From NCBI GenBank assembly GCA_036939755.1, contig JALLAZ010001766.1:1-11231 (forward strand): a stretch of 11,231 nt of DNA, read 5' to 3'. Every line of letters begins with the position of its first letter. Within the stretch, counting starts at the first letter, position 1. Under the pieces are notes generated by a model that saw only the letters and a program-made list of their open reading frames with translations, had not been told where the DNA came from and made no database searches. This DNA comes from Stephanodiscus triporus (Eukaryota; Bacillariophyta; Thalassiosirophyceae; Thalassiosirales; Thalassiosiraceae). Positions 1-7,762 of the stretch are shown one piece after another. The translations under genes and the position numbers were made by a program.

Positions 1-926
1 GGTCCAACCCGTCAGGACCGGCGAAGTACGACGCCGACGACGAGACGGTGACGATGCGCGCGCCCTCCCTCGACAGGTACGGGAACAGCGCCGACGTCAG
101 TACGAAGTGTCCGAGGTGATTCGATTGGAAGGTCCGCTCGTTCCCGTCCACGGTGACTTCGCGTCGGGGGATGGCCATGACGCCGGCGTTGTTGACGAGG
201 ACCGATATGTCGCGATTCAACCCCAGCGCCTCGTACCGCGACGGTACGAGCATGACGTCGGACAGATCGTCCAGGTCGAGCACGATGTTGTGTATTGCGC
301 CACGTGTCGGCAATTTCCCCCTCCGAAGGAGGTGGTCGTTCGCGACCTCGACGGCCCTCCGTCCCTTGGCCTCGGTTCGGGACGTTAGCACGACTGTCGC
401 GCCCGCCGCCGCGAGTCGCTTCACCGTCTCGAGTCCAAGGCCAGACGAGCCTCCCGTCACGAGTACGACCCGGTCGTCTTTTATATTTCATATGTTTGCG
501 CGAGAGGAGCGATCGGGTTAGGCTCGCAACAACGGCGGGGATCGACGTGGCCGCGATTCGCACGAGGATGTCAAAATAACAACAACCAACGACAGACGAA
601 AACGAGGAGGATGATCACTCACCCATCGATCCGGACGGAGGCTCGTAGATCGCCGCAACAGCCCGCCGACCGTCTACGTCTTTGGCCATCCCGTCGATCG
701 CAACGACGGCGGCCGCCCCCGCCCCGACGATCGCGACTGCCGCCGCCGAGCCGGTCGCGATCCCCCTGAGAATCCTACCCGGGGGGAGGCATCGAGGGGT
801 TAGTACGCTCCATCCGCTGACGACGCATATTGTCATCGCAGTTAGGATGATGACCAATGTCGATATCGTTCGTGGTGGCCCCATTCTATTCGAGATTTTG
901 TCGCGATGTATCGTCTGCGTGAACAT
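1..926 (-). CDS. Short-chain dehydrogenase/reductase (retinol-dehydrogenase-like), two exons, 3' end outside window
   Basis: Predicted NAD(P)-dependent oxidoreductase of the classical SDR fold; substrate unknown. I join exon 1 (926-623) to exon 2 (477-1), giving 260 residues before the window edge. Seen: Rossmann motif TGGSSGLG at about residues 109-116, LVNNAG at 195-200, the SNHLGHF stretch at 220-226 and VSSS at 246-249, which carries the catalytic Ser. The catalytic YxxxK would lie beyond base 1. The order and the SNHLGHF wording fit the retinol dehydrogenase/WWOX-like branch. Before the SDR domain lie a hydrophobic segment (about 18-36) and an Ala/Val-rich one (about 56-78), so the protein is probably membrane-associated or organelle-targeted. 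An in-frame ATG at 884 (residue 15) would place the first hydrophobic segment as a compact signal peptide ending near VVSG|WSV, weakly like a diatom plastid presequence. The SDR frame has no ATG of its own: a TGA lies just upstream of it, so splicing is required. Family call firm; substrate and location are inference. Confidence 0.85.
478..622 (-). other. Intron of the SDR gene (145 bases)
   Basis: The donor on the minus strand is ATGG|GTGAGT (GT at 622-621) and the acceptor is AAAAG|ACGACC (AG at 479-478). Joining them keeps phase (G+AC = Asp) and gives SGSMDDRVVLVTGG, placing a short spacer before the Rossmann motif as expected in this family. Without splicing, exon 1 runs into TGA two codons after the junction and the SDR frame has a TGA with no start. 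The tract before the acceptor is only partly pyrimidine-rich (CTCCTCTCG, then A-rich), so the exact acceptor is slightly uncertain. Confidence 0.75.
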
Positions 927-1237
927 ATAAGTTTGATCATTTACTCCTATTAGGTTAGTGGTGTTTCAAGGCAATGCAATGCTGACTCTCCCTTCATTTT
1001 TCTTTGTTCCTGCGTTGGCGCTGGGGGCTCGCTCGGTTGGTTGGTCACGTTATTGACAAGTTATTTTCTACACATTAATATTCATTAATTTTTTATCCTG
1101 TGTATGTTGTGCAGAATCGTATCATACAGATTCTCATATCAATCTCAATCTCCGTTTCGTGTCATAAAAATTAATTGAATAGGAATATGTAGTACGACAA
1201 ACGATTCTACCTGCCTCGATCTCTCCTCCAAAACAAA
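927..1237. promoter_or_regulatory. Divergent intergenic region between SDR and RING genes
   Basis: These 311 bases separate two start codons pointing away from each other, so the stretch must contain both promoters and 5' untranslated regions. It is more AT-rich than the flanking exons, especially 1060-1190, with runs such as CATTAATATTCATTAATTTT. I could not assign a defined promoter element. The RING start is preceded by AAACAAA and followed by GC, a favourable eukaryotic initiation context. No ORF or RNA gene is visible here. Confidence 0.45.
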
Positions 1238-2853
1238 ATGGCTAAATCCGCCAACGACGACGACGCCGCCGGGCTGTCTTGTCCGATTTGCCTGACATCG
1301 TCCAACGACGACGGATCGTCCCCGCCCGCGTTCCTGAGAACGACGTGCGATCACGCGTTCTGCGAGCCGTGCATCCTGCGCGTGTTGCTGCGGCCGCCGT
1401 CGTCGCCCCGGCGGATCGTCGGGCGGGCGCCATGTCCGATGTGCCGGGAATCCGTCAGCCTGTTCGACCTGCGTCGCGCGGCGAACTACGATGACGACGA
1501 CGGCGGCGCCGGCGGCGGTGGCGTCCGATCTCTCCATCCATCGTCAGACCACTACTTGGGCGAATCGGACGTGGGATCTTGGCCCGGTGAGAGCGCCCCC
1601 CCCGCCCCATTTTTTCCACTCGCGTTCTCGTCCTTATTGCCAACCTTTACAATACCCCCCCCTCCCCTCTCTCTCGCGAAAAAAAACGAACGCGACGTTT
1701 GCAAAAAGTCGCCGATTCTCGGTACAGGCAACGCGTCCTCGTTCCGATCCAAGACCCCGAGTCGCTGTTGCGGAGGATGGCGGATAGGAACGGTCCGATC
1801 GAGGGCCACGGCATCGAATTTCGCTTCCTCCATCCCGCGCCGTCGTTGCGCCTCGCCGCGCAAGAAGAAGACGAAGAAGAAGAAGACGACGACGACGACG
1901 GGACCCGCACGACCTCCTCGGCGGACCCTTCCATCGCGTTCGATCGCTTCCACTTCCATCGGGGGAGCATGACGTTCCTCGGAAGGTCCGAGCTTGCCGA
2001 TCCGGTTCGCGGGATCGTCGACGGGGATCGATACGACGCCCTCGAGTGCGCGCTCCGCTTCTCCGACGACGGACGTTACGTCCGGGGGGGCGAGCTACGA
2101 TGGAGGCGCGTCGAGCCGCCGCCGCCGACGACGACGACCACGACGACTACGACGACTACGACGACTACGCCCGCGCGAGATCGGTGGAAGTCGGTCGACA
2201 TCGGGGTGGGAACATTCGTGTACCGGAGATGCGACGGAGGTCGGCCTGGGAGCTGCATGTCGTTGGGTCCGAAATATCGATCGGACACGGTCTGGGGAAA
2301 CACCTACTGTCAGGGCTTTTGCGTGGGAATGGCGTCGTATCACTTCTCGGAGGTGGCCGATCCCGACGACGGCGGATTTCGGGCTTACATATCCTACGAA
2401 AGTCCCAGGACGGAGATGTGGCCGACCCTCGACAACGGCGAGTCGGTACCACCCCGGGTACCATTCCGCGACTTGACATGGGAGGAGGAGACGAGGACGT
2501 TCAGGGGCGACATATGCTGGGAGCTTGACTACGGCACCACGTGGATGAACGAGTCGAAATGGTCGTACGAGATGAAATTCGATCCGTCGTTCATTTTCGT
2601 CGAGTCGGGAACGGTCAGCCGCTCGATGGGGGACTCGCACCGGTTCGGGGTCGATCTCGTATACATCAACGCCGCACTCGAGGCTCCCCTGCGCGAGATC
2701 CTGCGGACGGCACGAACGCCTGGAGCGTACTTGGATCTCGTGCGCCAATGGAGGGACGGGGGAAATGCTTCCTCCGCCACGCTTGAGATGTTGGGCGAAG
2801 TGGCCATGAATGTCATGGACGAAAGAGATAGCATGATCGATTTCAACCTCTGA
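1238..2853 (+). CDS. RING-HC finger protein with long C-terminal region, two exons; probable E3 ubiquitin ligase
   Basis: Exon 1 (1238-1586) and exon 2 (1709-2853) give about 497 residues. Seen: a C3HC4 RING near the N-terminus with C15-x2-C18, C37-x-H39-x2-C42-x2-C45 and C66-x2-C69. RING-HC domains bind two zinc ions and usually recruit a ubiquitin-loaded E2 enzyme, so a ubiquitin ligase role is inferred. After the RING come an acidic Glu/Asp run (about 169-180), a first Trp/Phe/Gly-rich segment (about 194-248), a linker of Pro4 and Thr14 encoded by a trinucleotide repeat, a Cys/Tyr-rich part (about 276-330) and a second segment (about 368-420) resembling the first, then a helical-looking C-terminus. 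There is no signal peptide or membrane segment, so it is probably cytosolic or nuclear. I do not recognise the C-terminal region as a named domain. The start is the first ATG, in good context (AAACAAAATGGC). Third positions are strongly G/C. The convergent gene nearby suggests no functional partner. Confidence 0.85.
1587..1708 (+). other. Intron of the RING gene (122 bases)
   Basis: The donor is GGCCCG|GTGAGA (GT at 1587-1588) and the acceptor GCAAAAAG|TCGCC (AG at 1707-1708). The join is phase 1 (G+TC = Val) and is the only one I found linking the RING frame to the downstream long frame. The nearby CAG at 1725-1727 does not fit in phase with this donor. The intron carries C-rich runs (8 C at 1596-1603, another C-rich tract near 1655-1670) and CTCTCTCTC before the acceptor. 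These homopolymers are prone to sequencing error but lie outside the coding part. Confidence 0.72.
1864..1899 (+). repeat. GAA/GAC trinucleotide repeat encoding an acidic run
   Basis: Twelve consecutive GAA or GAC codons encode EEDEEEEDDDDD inside the RING protein. This is an in-frame low-complexity tract between the RING exon and the first C-terminal segment, probably a disordered linker and likely to vary in length between alleles. Confidence 0.85.
2128..2169 (+). repeat. ACG/ACT/ACC trinucleotide repeat encoding Thr14
   Basis: Fourteen consecutive Thr codons (mostly ACG, with ACT and one ACC) follow four CCG Pro codons. The pattern ACG-ACG-ACT is itself repeated three times, showing expansion of a 9-base unit. 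It lies in the linker between the two C-terminal segments of the RING protein. Confidence 0.85.
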
Positions 2854-3403
2854 GCACTTTATTGTGATTCTAGTATTACACTATTTTTTTTGAAGATTGG
2901 CCATCATATCAGGATGCGGTCGTGCTTATGAGCATACATCGTAATCTCTTTTTTTTAATCGAACTGCTGTTTGGTACTTACAGTTTAAGTCCCGAACAAC
3001 CTTGTTGTATTATCACTAGCGGCCTTCTTCGTAGCGTTGGCGTCCTCCCAAATATTTCATCCGCTTGGGTCATTTAATGAAGTATATCCAAGTTCTTTGG
3101 CATGTCCCACAATGAATTTCTTTTAGATGGGCTGAGTATTGTAACCTATCGGTTCCGCTTATCTTTGCTCTTCCTCACTCGCCGCCCCTGCAAATTAGTA
3201 CTGAGACAGGATACTTTCGGATTCCGACGTGGAATTGAACGATTCGGATCTGAAAAAAATGGCGCGTTTGCAAGTCCGGCCACGGTGTACCACAATGGAG
3301 AGAGAAAGGGTGCATCACGTTGCATCAGGTTCATCGGCAAGGTTATGCTTTCACGGGGGGGAATTCTGCCTCGCCTGCGCGTCGGCTTCATCCTTCGACG
3401 TCG
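2854..3403. other. Intergenic region between RING and sulfotransferase genes
   Basis: This 550-base stretch should hold the RING 3' untranslated region and terminator and the sulfotransferase promoter. It includes short T runs (2884-2891, 2948-2956). No consensus AATAAA near the RING stop, RNA gene or conserved-looking ORF is visible. The short open frames on either strand show neither the G/C third-position bias of the neighbouring genes nor a recognisable motif. The frame upstream of the sulfotransferase ATG remains open back to 3320 but contains no ATG there. Confidence 0.5.
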
Positions 3404-4558
3404 ATGATGACCAAACCCAACGAGCCTCCAACCCTTCCGATGAAGTCAACTCTCCATTGTCGAATCCGAGTGTTATGCGGAGTTTCACTGTGCTTCATTC
3501 ATTTGGTCTTGACGAACTTTATATTTCTTCAGGAACAATCGTCGTCCGAGGGATCATTTGTGGAAGGAGCAGTGCCCCCTCCGACGAGTCGGTGGCTCAC
3601 GGATCAAAACGCTCCCAATGAATTGGAAATGGAAGAAGTGGCTCGTCGAGATCTACTCGACTGCGGGATTATCGATCGGAGCGAAACGGCCGACCTAACC
3701 CGGTCTTGCAACCTTGTAGATTCTCGATGGGGTACACCCACGATTTTGATCAGCCTCGGCCGCTCTGGGAGTTCGGCGACATGGCAACTCATGAGCAGTA
3801 TGACGGGGAATCACACATTCCCGTCGACGGAGGACACGGGCTCCAGCACGGCTAAGTCCATCCATCTCTTCACGGAGGTCCTAGATCAAAAGGCGGACGG
3901 GAAGTGCTGGATCCAAGACTTCTTGTGTCGTCACCAGGACCGCAATCGCAGGCGCGTAGTGGGGGGGAGGCAAAAAGCTGAGATTTACGGGTTCAAATGG
4001 AAACCGTACCGTGCGACGTTCGGGTCCGACAAGTCTGTGGAGGCGCTCCGGTGGCTTTCCCGCAACCCTCACGTCAAGGTAATTCACAACCGACGCAATC
4101 CCCTCGACGTCGTCATCTCGCGATACAAGCACAGAGACAGGGGCGTGGTCGCACATTGCGCCGTTGGGGACGATGCCTGCTTGGAACTCCACAGGAATGC
4201 CAAACCGACGCTGCGGACGAGTGGGGGGAGGCTCATCGCTCTGATCGACGAAATCGAGGAGGAATCCAACCACGCGGACAGACTTTTGGACGAGCTTCGC
4301 GTGCCTCACATCGACGTAAGCTACGAGGAACTCTACTTTGTCCGAGACATCGCCATCGAGTGGCGAAGGGTGTTTTCGTTCCTTGGGGTGGGACCGTCCG
4401 ATGACCGCTTGACGAGCTTAGAGTTGGTGTCGCACATGGAACATCAAGCTACTAGCAATCATTCAACCTCTATTCAAGAAAAGGTTCAAAATTATGAAGA
4501 GGTCACAGAAACGTTGCGAGGGACTAAGTATGATGTATATCTTTCGGGCAGTGGCTAA
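3404..4558 (+). CDS. Type II membrane sulfotransferase (PAPS-dependent)
   Basis: Predicted to transfer sulfate from 3'-phosphoadenosine 5'-phosphosulfate to an acceptor, probably a carbohydrate or other Golgi substrate; the acceptor cannot be read from the sequence. The 384-residue protein has a short N-terminal tail, one hydrophobic segment (about 21-42) and a luminal-type catalytic domain, the usual layout of Golgi sulfotransferases. Seen: the 5'-phosphosulfate loop ISLGRSGSSATW (about 116-127), GFKWKPY (about 196-202) and the 3'-phosphate motif HNRRNPLDVVISRYKH (about 228-243), with Arg231 and Ser239 in the expected binding positions. The start chosen is the first ATG (3404); the frame is open upstream but only through a TTG at 3320. 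ATGs at 3407 and 3440 are alternatives, and all keep the membrane segment. The reading frame is complete with a TAA stop and no intron. It is tail-to-tail with the NDH-2 gene. Family confident, specificity unknown. Confidence 0.85.
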   Translation: MMTKPNEPPTLPMKSTLHCRIRVLCGVSLCFIHLVLTNFIFLQEQSSSEGSFVEGAVPPPTSRWLTDQNAPNELEMEEVARRDLLDCGIIDRSETADLTRSCNLVDSRWGTPTILISLGRSGSSATWQLMSSMTGNHTFPSTEDTGSSTAKSIHLFTEVLDQKADGKCWIQDFLCRHQDRNRRRVVGGRQKAEIYGFKWKPYRATFGSDKSVEALRWLSRNPHVKVIHNRRNPLDVVISRYKHRDRGVVAHCAVGDDACLELHRNAKPTLRTSGGRLIALIDEIEEESNHADRLLDELRVPHIDVSYEELYFVRDIAIEWRRVFSFLGVGPSDDRLTSLELVSHMEHQATSNHSTSIQEKVQNYEEVTETLRGTKYDVYLSGSG

Positions 4559-4839
4559 TCTCTTCGGATGCATCTATCACAAAGGATGAAGGACACCATC
4601 CCGATGAGATGACCATTACAGATCGACGCTCTATGACGATTCAGAGTTTTACTTCGATATGTAATAACTTCCAAAGTCATTTTCTGCATGCTTCATAATG
4701 ACCCCATATCTAGTGACAAGATGACCAACTGAGATAAGCGATTTACTTTTAGCTGTACTTAGATGGGTTGCCGTATGATGCACACGATCCCTGCTGGTGA
4801 AGCAAACAAATACCTAGTCATCCGGTTACTTTCAATTCT
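4559..4839. terminator. Convergent 3' intergenic region
   Basis: These 281 bases lie between the sulfotransferase TAA and the NDH-2 TAA on the opposite strand, so both transcripts must end here or overlap. The composition is AT-richer than the exons. I see no canonical AATAAA, no strong hairpin and no gene. Termination is inferred only from gene orientation. Confidence 0.35.
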
Positions 4840-6754
4840 TTACAGAATACTAATATCCCTGCCGAACAGCTTGACTTTGATCCAATCCAACGTTACCAGG
4901 ACGACGTTCTTCGGGGACGTTTGTTTCCACAAATATATGCTCCTCCACAGTCCGAATCCTAATTTGCCCTTTATCTGAAGCCGCACGGGATTCCAAGTCT
5001 CGCTCGTCGGATCGCCCTTCCCCGGCGCAACCTGCACCTGCGCCAACGCCGATCCGGAGCCGGTGTAGGCGAGTATTCCAAGGTCCAAGAACTGGAAGGG
5101 CGCAGCTATTTCGTCGTCTCCCATCGTGAGGGATGCTATCCGTTCCGAGAGAGACCTCGGCTGATCCCGATCGAGGACCATGGGCGGGAGGAGCGACGAC
5201 GAGTCGTCGCCGGCCTCGTCGATGCGATAATCGTTCGACAGGAGCCTACCCAGGTACTCGCCCTGCTGGGACGCCACCTGCGCCGTCGCCGGGAGCGACG
5301 GCGTGTTGGACACGCAGCTGCAATCCCCCAGGGAGAATATCCTACCCCTCCCTCCGATGACGCGCAGCCACGGGTCCACGCCGAGCCTTCCCCTGGCGAA
5401 TTCCTTCTGGGCGGTCGATTGCTCGGTGTCGCCGAGCTCCTCGATGAGGCTCGTGGTGAGAGGTAACGGTCCTATGCCCGCCGCCCAGAGCGCCATCCCG
5501 TAATGCAGCCTATCCCCGTCCTTGAAGTAGATGTACTTCGCCGACACCTCGCTCACCTGCTTGTTCANTCCCGTAATGCAGCCTATCCCCGTCCTTGAAG
5601 TAGATGTACTTCGCCGACACCTCGCTCACCTGCTTGTTCAACAGCACCTCGAGGGGCCTTATCGTGGGCACGCCGGGTATCTCGATATCGCGAGTCAGCC
5701 TGCGCATCGCCTCGTCCTTCATCCCGTCCTCGAACGGGCGCAGTATCGTCGGCGCCGCCTCCACGATCTTGATACGAACGTACGGTAGCAATTCCTTGTA
5801 ATACCTCGGACCGTCCCCCTCGATGAAGTCCAACAATTCCGCCGCGAATTCCACCCCGGTCGGTCCTGCGCCAACGATGACGAAGGTCAATTCCCTCTCG
5901 ATCATCTCGGGAGTAGACGCGCGAGCGGGCAGGGACGCGTTCTCGAAGCAATTGACGATCGCGTTCTTGATCTGCTGGGCGTCGCCGACCTGCTTGAGGT
6001 AATTGCAATACTCCTCGACGCCCGGCGTGCCGAAGGTGGTGGTACGCGCGCCCACGGAGAATAGTAGACGATCGTAAGCGACGTCGAATTCGATAGTCTC
6101 GCAGGAATTGCCCTCGCACGACACCGAGACGCAGGACACCGTGCGCTTCGTCGTATCGATCGACGTAGCCGACGCCTCGACGTATTTCGCCCTGTTGTTG
6201 ATCTCGCGTATCGGCTCGGTGATGCTCTTGAAGTCGACGGTCCCGACGCTCGCCCCCGCGAGCATGGGGGTGAAGACGAAGTAATTCCGAGGACTGATCA
6301 CCGTGACGTCGTACCTGTCGGTGTCGACGTTCTTGAGGAACGACGCGGCGCCCCATCCGGTCCCGAGGACGACGATCGTCTCCTTCTCGCCCGACGACGA
6401 CGGAGGGGGGGGGGAGGAGAGGATGGGATCGACGAACAGCGACGCCGCCTTCTCGGCGAGGAAGAGGGGATACGGCCGCGCTTTCGTCGCCCTGTCCGTC
6501 CGCTCCCTCGCGACGACGGCGCCCGTCGTTCTTACCCCCCCGCCGGACGACGACGACTCGACGATCGGCACGGCGGACGCCGACTTGGACGACGACCCCG
6601 CGTCGACGACGACGACCTCGACGTCCTCCTTAAGTGCGTCCCGCAGCGACGACGACGACCGCATCGGACGCGACGTCGTGAAGGCCCGCGAGTCGGCGGA
6701 GAGGAGGAGGACGAGGACGAGCGGCAGCAGCGGCGACGATGATGCGGCCCTCAT
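4840..6754 (-). CDS. Type II NADH dehydrogenase (NDH-2) with plastid-type presequence; frame broken by an assembly joint
   Basis: Single-subunit flavoprotein that passes electrons from NAD(P)H to quinone without pumping protons. Seen: two dinucleotide-binding motifs, VVLGTGWGAASFLKNVDT (about 128-145, FAD) and VIVGAGPTGVEFAAEL (about 292-307, NAD(P)H), the ISPRNYFVFTP and EAAPTILRPF stretches typical of the family, IFSLGDCS late in the protein (FAD-binding), and a basic/aromatic C-terminus with LDWIKVKLFGRD, the usual membrane-attachment end. No EF-hand insertion is visible. The N-terminus is a signal peptide (1-24) followed by Ala|Phe (SRA|FTTSRPM), then a Ser/basic stretch: the bipartite signal for diatom complex plastids. 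This suggests a role in plastid quinone reduction (chlororespiration), an inference. Only a 73-base duplication-plus-N at 5496-5568 disrupts the frame; without it the gene encodes 613 residues with no intron. The long Ser/Glu/Val-rich linker before the first Rossmann motif (about 31-122) is unusual. Confidence 0.9.
5496..5640. repeat. Exact 72-base direct duplication flanking a single N: scaffold joint artefact
   Basis: Bases 5496-5567 and 5569-5640 are identical over all 72 positions and are separated only by N at 5568. Both copies encode the same piece of NDH-2 (including SEVSAKYIYFKDGDRLHYG). This is what results when two overlapping contigs are joined end to end with a placeholder base. 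The inserted 73 bases shift the frame, and counting the overlap once restores it exactly. Confidence 0.93.
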
Positions 6755-7156
6755 TTTCCCCCTGGGAGACGTTTGATGCGTATTTGTGAAATGCCGGCCG
6801 CTCTAGAGAGATGGCAGAGAAAAGGTAAGAATAGAGTATATTATCACACTATCGAGAGACGTGAATGGTAAAAAAAATAGGAGTAATATGTTGGCTGACA
6901 GCCACACCATGATGTCCCAAAGCAACGACGTCCAACCCTCTCCGTGGCTTGGGCTTTTTGGGGTTCGGATTTTTGCCACGAGGTGACGTCTACGAATAAA
7001 AAACGTGCACACAACGTCACCGGCGGCACGGGAATCTGAGGTAGCCTCAAGCTTCGCAATTATCATATTTTCTCGCTGATGCCAGCCAGTAATACGTACT
7101 CTATTACTTAATCTTTTAGAGAGAGAGAGTGTAAGTAGTAGATACTCTACAGATAA
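6755..7156. promoter_or_regulatory. NDH-2 upstream region
   Basis: This 402-base stretch lies 5' of the leftward NDH-2 gene and presumably carries its promoter and 5' untranslated region. It contains two TGACGT-type hexamers (listed separately) and a short GA microsatellite near 7119-7129. I see no coding sequence: the open frames here lack an ATG in useful context and show no motif. Confidence 0.45.
6984..7019 (-). promoter_or_regulatory. Pair of CRE-like TGACGT/ACGTCA elements upstream of NDH-2
   Basis: TGACGT lies at 6984-6989 and its reverse complement ACGTCA at 7014-7019, about 230-265 bases upstream of the NDH-2 ATG. Read along the gene, TGACGT comes first and ACGTCA second, 24 bases apart. 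This is the core bound by bZIP factors. In the diatom Phaeodactylum tricornutum, TGACGT and ACGTCA are the CO2/cAMP-responsive elements of a carbonic anhydrase promoter. Function here is untested, and a chance pair is possible. Confidence 0.3.
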
Positions 7157-7762
7157 TACCTAAGGAAGCTTAGGTTTCTCCGTGGCAGAGTAATACACAA
7201 CCATCGGAGCAGACATCAACCTCCTACTCCACCTAAGACATTCAACACTGAAGACATCCTCAACTCCATCACTGCCAATGCAGATAACAACCTTCAGCGT
7301 TATGAACATCACAAACCGGGACGGATACACAAACCCTCCTCTAGCACCTCCCCATTCATCCACGGTGACACTGTCATTCTTGGTGAACTCTTCAACAAGA
7401 ATATGGTTCTCATCCCCTTTGCCATTGACCCCTATGGATGCTTTGGTCCCATGTTACAAGCCTTCCTCACCACAACTACTCACACACCACAACAACCTTG
7501 GCGCGCTACACACCAAAACAATAAATACTACCGTGGTTCCAATGCCAACCTCATGTATGCGTGAGCTACCACACCACCATGCCCACTTGGTATCCTCACT
7601 TCTGCCGACATAAACTGGAGCCAATCTGCCTCACCCAACCGGCGAACTTTCTTTGGCAACTCCTACCCTGCCCCGACACCCAGCATTCACACCATGCAAC
7701 TCCACATATATATCTATGCTGAGCCACAGCATAAGCTTTTAGTAGTTAGAGCAGGTAGTTAG
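7157..7762 (+). pseudogene. Decayed coding-like frame, possibly a mobile-element-associated ORF
   Basis: One frame is open from 7157 to a TGA at 7562-7564 and again to TAG at 7760-7762. The translation looks protein-like across the stop: TFNTEDILNSITANADNNLQ, then LGELFNKNMVLIPFAIDPYG, CFGPMLQAFLTTTT, and after the stop PPCPLGILTSADINWSQSAS and RRTFFGNSYPAPTPSIHTMQ. From about 7710 the translation turns into low-complexity sequence, as if the homology ended there. There is no convincing start codon. The pattern reminds me of hypothetical ORFs that recur in many copies in diatom genomes and may belong to retroelements, but I cannot confirm this by sight. It could also be a fragment of a host gene. 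No target-site duplication or terminal repeat was found. Confidence 0.35.

Noticed and set aside
12..563. Minus-strand open frame of 183 codons overlapping the SDR gene
   Set aside because: It is a shifted frame of the SDR exon: Arg/Gly-rich translation with no motif, whereas the neighbouring frame carries TGGSSGLG and NNAG.
1552..1970. Open frames through the RING intron and on its opposite strand
   Set aside because: They read the GAC/GAA repeat as poly-Val/Phe or poly-Ser and have no conserved motif. Splicing in phase explains the sense strand.
2095..2748. 217-codon minus-strand frame opposite RING exon 2
   Set aside because: It is created by GC-rich codon bias on the sense strand; its end is Arg-rich low complexity from the Thr repeat.
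3320..3403. Upstream extension of the sulfotransferase to 3320
   Set aside because: The codon at 3320 is TTG and no ATG occurs in frame before 3404, so a eukaryotic start there is unlikely.
5583..6356. Minus-strand 257-codon frame inside NDH-2
   Set aside because: Arg-rich shadow of the NDH-2 frame, which has both Rossmann motifs. It also ends in the duplicated assembly joint.
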